NCBI GenBank assembly: GCA_015059045.1
Contig: SVBD01000009.1
Span: forward strand, 1 to 63,523
Direction of reading: 5' to 3'
Origin: Erysipelotrichaceae bacterium
GTDB taxonomy: Bacteria; Bacillota_I; Bacilli_A; RFN20; CAG-449
DNA: 63,523 nt
Shown here one piece after another: positions 60,636 through 63,523 of this stretch. Below the pieces are notes generated by a model. That model was not told the origin of the DNA. It was given only the letters and a program-made list of their open reading frames with translations, and did not search any database. Made by a program: the position numbers and the translations under genes. Positions within the stretch are counted from its first letter, which is position 1. Each line of letters starts with the position of its first letter.

Positions 60636-61742
60636 ATGAATTTTAATCTTAGTAAATCTGACTTAATAAGACTAAATAAATTATTAGAAACAAATGAAAT
60701 GAACTATAATATTGGAGAAATGTATCAATATTATTATCATAATTTAGCAAGAAAAATAACTCAAAAAGATATTAATGCTCAAATGAAATTGAATAATTTA
60801 TCTGAAGAGGAAGCTTATTTCTTTTTACTTATGTCACTTTTAGAAATCGATATTAGTGATAATGAAAGTTTAGAGTTAGCCAAATCATATTGCTTATCTG
60901 GAATTAAAAAATTAAATATTAAAGAATATATTAATAATCCTTATCTTAAAAATATTAAATTTGATAAAAACAAATTAAAAAATATTAGAATTGAATACGA
61001 TGAATATCTTCCTTATGAAGGTTTCCCTAGCGATGATTTAGTGGTTGATGAAGATAATTATTTCCAAGAAAAATATCAATTAGGATATTTTACAAGTAAA
61101 TTTTCTTTCCAATCAATTACTCATAACAATATTACTTGGATGAGTATTATTCCTAACGAAATTGAAACTATGAAAGATGCTATAGAAATAGTAAAAGGAA
61201 ATGTTTTAGTTTATGGACTAGGACTTGGTTATTTCCCTTATATGGTTTCTTTAAAAAATGATGTAACAAAAATTACTATCATTGAAAAAGATCCTAATAT
61301 TATATCTTTATTTAAGAAGGTGATACTTCCTCAATTTAAAAATCAAAATAAAATTGCTATCATTCAAGAAGATGCATTTAATTACGAAAGAACATCTAAA
61401 GATCAATATGATTATGCATTTGTTGATTTACATCATGGTGACTTTGATGGAATTAAAATTTATACTCGATTTAAAAAATTAGAATTAAGAAGTCCTAATT
61501 ATATATATTGGTTAGAACAAACATTAATAAATGTAATTAGAAGAAATCTAATCACAATTATTTATGAACAAGTAAATAATATCTCTTGTAATTATAACGA
61601 TGCAAAAGATTTTAACGATAAATTAATTAATGCTTTATATAAGCAAATCAAAAATAAAACTTTCTCCTCTTACCAAGAAATTCACAACTTGTTAAAAGAA
61701 GAAAGTATCAAAACATTAATAAAAGAAATAGAAACTATTTAA
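60636..61742 (+). CDS. Methyltransferase-like Rossmann protein
   Basis: 368 residues. The second half has LVYGLGLGYFPYM (about 192), ITIIEKDPNIISLF and YDYAFVDLHHGDFD, a SAM-binding fold of the spermidine-synthase or methyltransferase type. The first half (1-180) is helical and unassigned. Start at 60636, AGGTGA 7 bases before. Ends 8 bases into the convergent nitroreductase gene. Substrate unknown. Confidence 0.75.
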   Translation: MNFNLSKSDLIRLNKLLETNEMNYNIGEMYQYYYHNLARKITQKDINAQMKLNNLSEEEAYFFLLMSLLEIDISDNESLELAKSYCLSGIKKLNIKEYINNPYLKNIKFDKNKLKNIRIEYDEYLPYEGFPSDDLVVDEDNYFQEKYQLGYFTSKFSFQSITHNNITWMSIIPNEIETMKDAIEIVKGNVLVYGLGLGYFPYMVSLKNDVTKITIIEKDPNIISLFKKVILPQFKNQNKIAIIQEDAFNYERTSKDQYDYAFVDLHHGDFDGIKIYTRFKKLELRSPNYIYWLEQTLINVIRRNLITIIYEQVNNISCNYNDAKDFNDKLINALYKQIKNKTFSSYQEIHNLLKEESIKTLIKEIETI

Positions 61743-62241
61743 CATAATGAACCTTGGATTCATCATATTGAGTTCGAGGTTCTTTTTCTTCATCTGGATA
61801 GCCAATATAAACTAAAGCAAATGGAATAATATTATCTTCTAAAGATAAGAATTCTTTAGCTTGTGCCATTCTATCTGGTTGAGGAACAATTCCACACCAG
61901 CAAGAACCTAGACCTAATTCTGTTGCTCCTAAAAGGATATTTTCAATTGCTGCTGAACAATCTTGAATGTAATAATCTGCAAGATGCTCTTTTAAGGTGT
62001 AATTAGTATTTCCACAGACTACAATTGCTAAAGGTGCTTTATATCTCATTGGTCTAATAGTATAGAATTTATCTAATACTTCTTGATCAGTAACTACATA
62101 AAATTCCCAAGGTGTTCTATTACAAGCACTTGGAGCAGACATAGCTGCTTCTAGTAAATATTTAATATCCTCGTCTTTAACTTTAGTATCTTTAAATTTT
62201 CTAATACTTCTTCTTGCATACATGATTTCTTTTAAATTCAT
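61735..62241 (-). CDS. Nitroreductase family flavoprotein
   Basis: 168 residues. RRSIRKF (11-17), SAPSACNRTPWEF and GLGSCWCGIVPQ give the FMN-binding nitroreductase pattern. Reduces quinones or nitro compounds with NAD(P)H. First codons lie 5 bases after the kinase-like gene. Confidence 0.92.
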   Translation of the reverse strand: MNLKEIMYARRSIRKFKDTKVKDEDIKYLLEAAMSAPSACNRTPWEFYVVTDQEVLDKFYTIRPMRYKAPLAIVVCGNTNYTLKEHLADYYIQDCSAAIENILLGATELGLGSCWCGIVPQPDRMAQAKEFLSLEDNIIPFALVYIGYPDEEKEPRTQYDESKVHYVK

Positions 62242-62246
62242 AATTA

Positions 62247-62792
62247 TTATCCTTTACTATTAATATATTCTTCTAACTCTTTAGTTTTATACCAATACTT
62301 AATTCCCCAATTCTCAAAATTCCATTCTTCCATATATTTATTACATTCATAATCTATATAATATAAAATCTCGTTTTGAACTACAAAATTAGTTGGAAAG
62401 TAATCAATATTAGTTGAGTTTCTATACAAAATCTCGCACATTTTCTTTATTTGAATGTAATATTGCTCTTTCATTTCATCTTTCAAAACTATATCAAAAA
62501 TCGTATCGCCATCAATATATTCTTTAATAATAATTTCTTGTTCAAAATCAATATATATCATTTTAGGAATACGTATTCCTAAATTTAATAAATGCTTATA
62601 ATCATCATATTCGCTTTGAATTTTATTGCCAAAAGAATAGTAAGAGCAAGGTTCATGATGAATCTTTTTGACTACGTAAAATTCATTATTAAATCTTGCT
62701 AAATAAGAATAACCACCCTTACCCTTGCCAAGTAATTTAATAATTTCATATTCTTTATTATCAACAATAATTTTACTATTAATATCTAACAT
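62247..62792 (-). CDS. Protein-kinase-like protein (small)
   Basis: 181 residues. Gly-rich loop LLGKGKGGYSYLA (19-31), the Lys of VVKKI (about 41), a catalytic-loop-like NIDYFPTNFVV (about 128) and IDYE (about 147) in place of DFG. It has the minimal layout of Bud32/Kdo-kinase-like folds; activity is uncertain because HxD is replaced. Between the zinc-ribbon protein and the nitroreductase, all on one strand. Confidence 0.75.
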   Translation of the reverse strand: MLDINSKIIVDNKEYEIIKLLGKGKGGYSYLARFNNEFYVVKKIHHEPCSYYSFGNKIQSEYDDYKHLLNLGIRIPKMIYIDFEQEIIIKEYIDGDTIFDIVLKDEMKEQYYIQIKKMCEILYRNSTNIDYFPTNFVVQNEILYYIDYECNKYMEEWNFENWGIKYWYKTKELEEYINSKG

Positions 62793-62794
62793 AC

Positions 62795-63274
62795 TTATCT
62801 AATTTCTTTACCACAAGAAGAACAATAATTACTGTCTACATCAATTAGACTTCCACAATGAGGACATCTAATATCTTTTATTTCTCTTCCACAACTTTTA
62901 CAATATCTTGCATTGTAATCATTTTTGGTTCCACAATAAGTACATTCAATATCGCTATCTTCTCCTTTAATAAGAGAAACCATATCTTTTATTTCTGGAT
63001 GAAGATCATCATATGCTTCTTTAATTATTGGCATACTTTCATCTTTCATATATTTACCAATTTCTCTTTTATAGCCAACTGAAGTCAACATACCTCCAAA
63101 ACCTACCATTGGAAAGCCAATAAATGCAAGAAAGAATAAAGAAGGAAATCCACCACCCGCGAACGCCATAAAGAAAGAACCTATACCAACGATAGAAAGG
63201 ATTCCACCTACAATTAAAAGAATTTTCCCTATTCTTTTAATCTTCTTTTTCTTTTGTTCATGATTTTGATTCAT
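62795..63274 (-). CDS. Membrane protein with two double zinc ribbons
   Basis: 159 residues. Two membrane helices (about 16-36 and 41-64) and two C-terminal zinc ribbons: CTYCG ... CKSCG (about 111-132) and CPHCG ... CSSCG (about 137-156). Typical of small Firmicutes envelope proteins of unknown role. It is the first gene of the three-gene minus-strand unit. Confidence 0.85.
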   Translation of the reverse strand: MNQNHEQKKKKIKRIGKILLIVGGILSIVGIGSFFMAFAGGGFPSLFFLAFIGFPMVGFGGMLTSVGYKREIGKYMKDESMPIIKEAYDDLHPEIKDMVSLIKGEDSDIECTYCGTKNDYNARYCKSCGREIKDIRCPHCGSLIDVDSNYCSSCGKEIR

Positions 63275-63324
63275 AATAATCGACTCCTAAATACATTTAT
63301 ATTATATAAAATTTAAATAATTAT

Positions 63325-63358
63325 AAAAACAAAAAAAGAAGTGAATACTCACTTCTTT
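63325..63358 (-). terminator. Terminator of the tRNA-Asp/tRNA-Gly unit
   Basis: AAAGAAGTGA (63335-63344) / TCACTTCTTT (63349-63358), then TTTTGTTTTT on the minus strand. Confidence 0.85.
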
Positions 63359-63369
63359 GAATCAACGAC

Positions 63370-63443
63370 TGGAGCAGATGACGGGAATCGAACCCGCGTA
63401 GTTAGCTTGGAAGGCTAAAGTTCTACCATTGAACTACATCTGC
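63370..63443 (-). tRNA. tRNA-Gly (anticodon TCC)
   Basis: Acceptor GCAGATG/CATCTGC, loop CTTCCAA, discriminator T, encoded CCA. Confidence 0.96.
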
Positions 63444-63448
63444 GATAA

Positions 63449-63523
63449 TGGCGGACCAGACGGGAATCGAACCCGCGATCTTCTCCGTGACAGGGAGACA
63501 TGTTAACCGCTACACCACTGGTC
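63449..63523 (-). tRNA. tRNA-Asp (anticodon GTC), 5' end cut by the window edge
   Basis: Loop CTGTCAC gives GTC. The 3' acceptor strand CTGGTCC needs GGACCAG, and the window ends one base short of the first G. Encoded CCA. Confidence 0.93.

Overview
The window comes from a low-GC (roughly 30% or less), standard-code (TGA is a stop, TGG is Trp) Bacillota/Bacilli chromosome. Strong AGGAGG-type ribosome sites, RNA polymerase delta, SufCDSUB, ParAB/Spo0J-type partition genes and an mnmG-rsmG-parA-parB block fit an Erysipelotrichia/RF39-like gut lineage. That placement is inference; no rRNA is present. Sporulation-family genes (yutH, yunB, spmA, two YjcZ-like miniproteins) suggest a spore former or a recent descendant of one.

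Layout. 1-2 kb: a Fic protein behind a promoter with a 12-bp inverted repeat, two small membrane proteins, tRNA-Leu(GAG). 2-7.2 kb: mgsA, an M3 peptidase, an S1 protein, pgi, then five tRNAs (Val, Tyr, Gln, Lys, Leu). 7.2-8.2 kb: a KilA-N gene bracketed by two perfect 40-bp copies of the tRNA-operon terminator. 8.2-24 kb: mostly housekeeping (nifU-like, yutH, yunB, cysQ-like, nrnA-like, fba, rpoE, argS, a PBP, a TPR protein, MATE, a lipoprotein phosphatase, an O-methyltransferase).

24-29 kb is an accessory island: an HTH-MNT protein with a repeated operator, an AAA-DUF4143 ATPase, intact spmA, two broken spmA fragments at the island edges, a frameshifted lipoprotein gene, and a three-gene operon of unknown function. 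Two promoters in the island carry a run of nine G between -35 and -10, directly against the -10 box. This is the architecture of slipped-strand phase-variable promoters and is the most notable signal in the window.

29-44 kb: a GPH-type sugar transporter with a ~150-residue insertion, a D,D-carboxypeptidase, a MarR/cardiolipin-synthase locus with two matching palindromes, then sufCDSUB-mnmG-rsmG-parA-parB read as one tight minus-strand series. 44-50 kb: YjcZ-like miniproteins, two large secreted lipoproteins (one PrsA-like), a HIT protein, and an SDR/EFR1 pair. 50-58.7 kb: a minus-strand set for nucleic acids and envelope (yhaM, recX, glycosyltransferase, flippase-like, GtrA, LemA, DUF2207, hydrolase). 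58.8-63.5 kb: tRNA-Thr, a four-repeat DUF1508 membrane protein, a divergent pair with a cre-like site, nitroreductase, a kinase-like protein, a zinc-ribbon protein, and tRNA-Gly and tRNA-Asp at the edge.

Most operons end in clear hairpin-plus-T terminators, often overlapping the last codons. Functions are assigned from motifs and family recall only; no database search was run.
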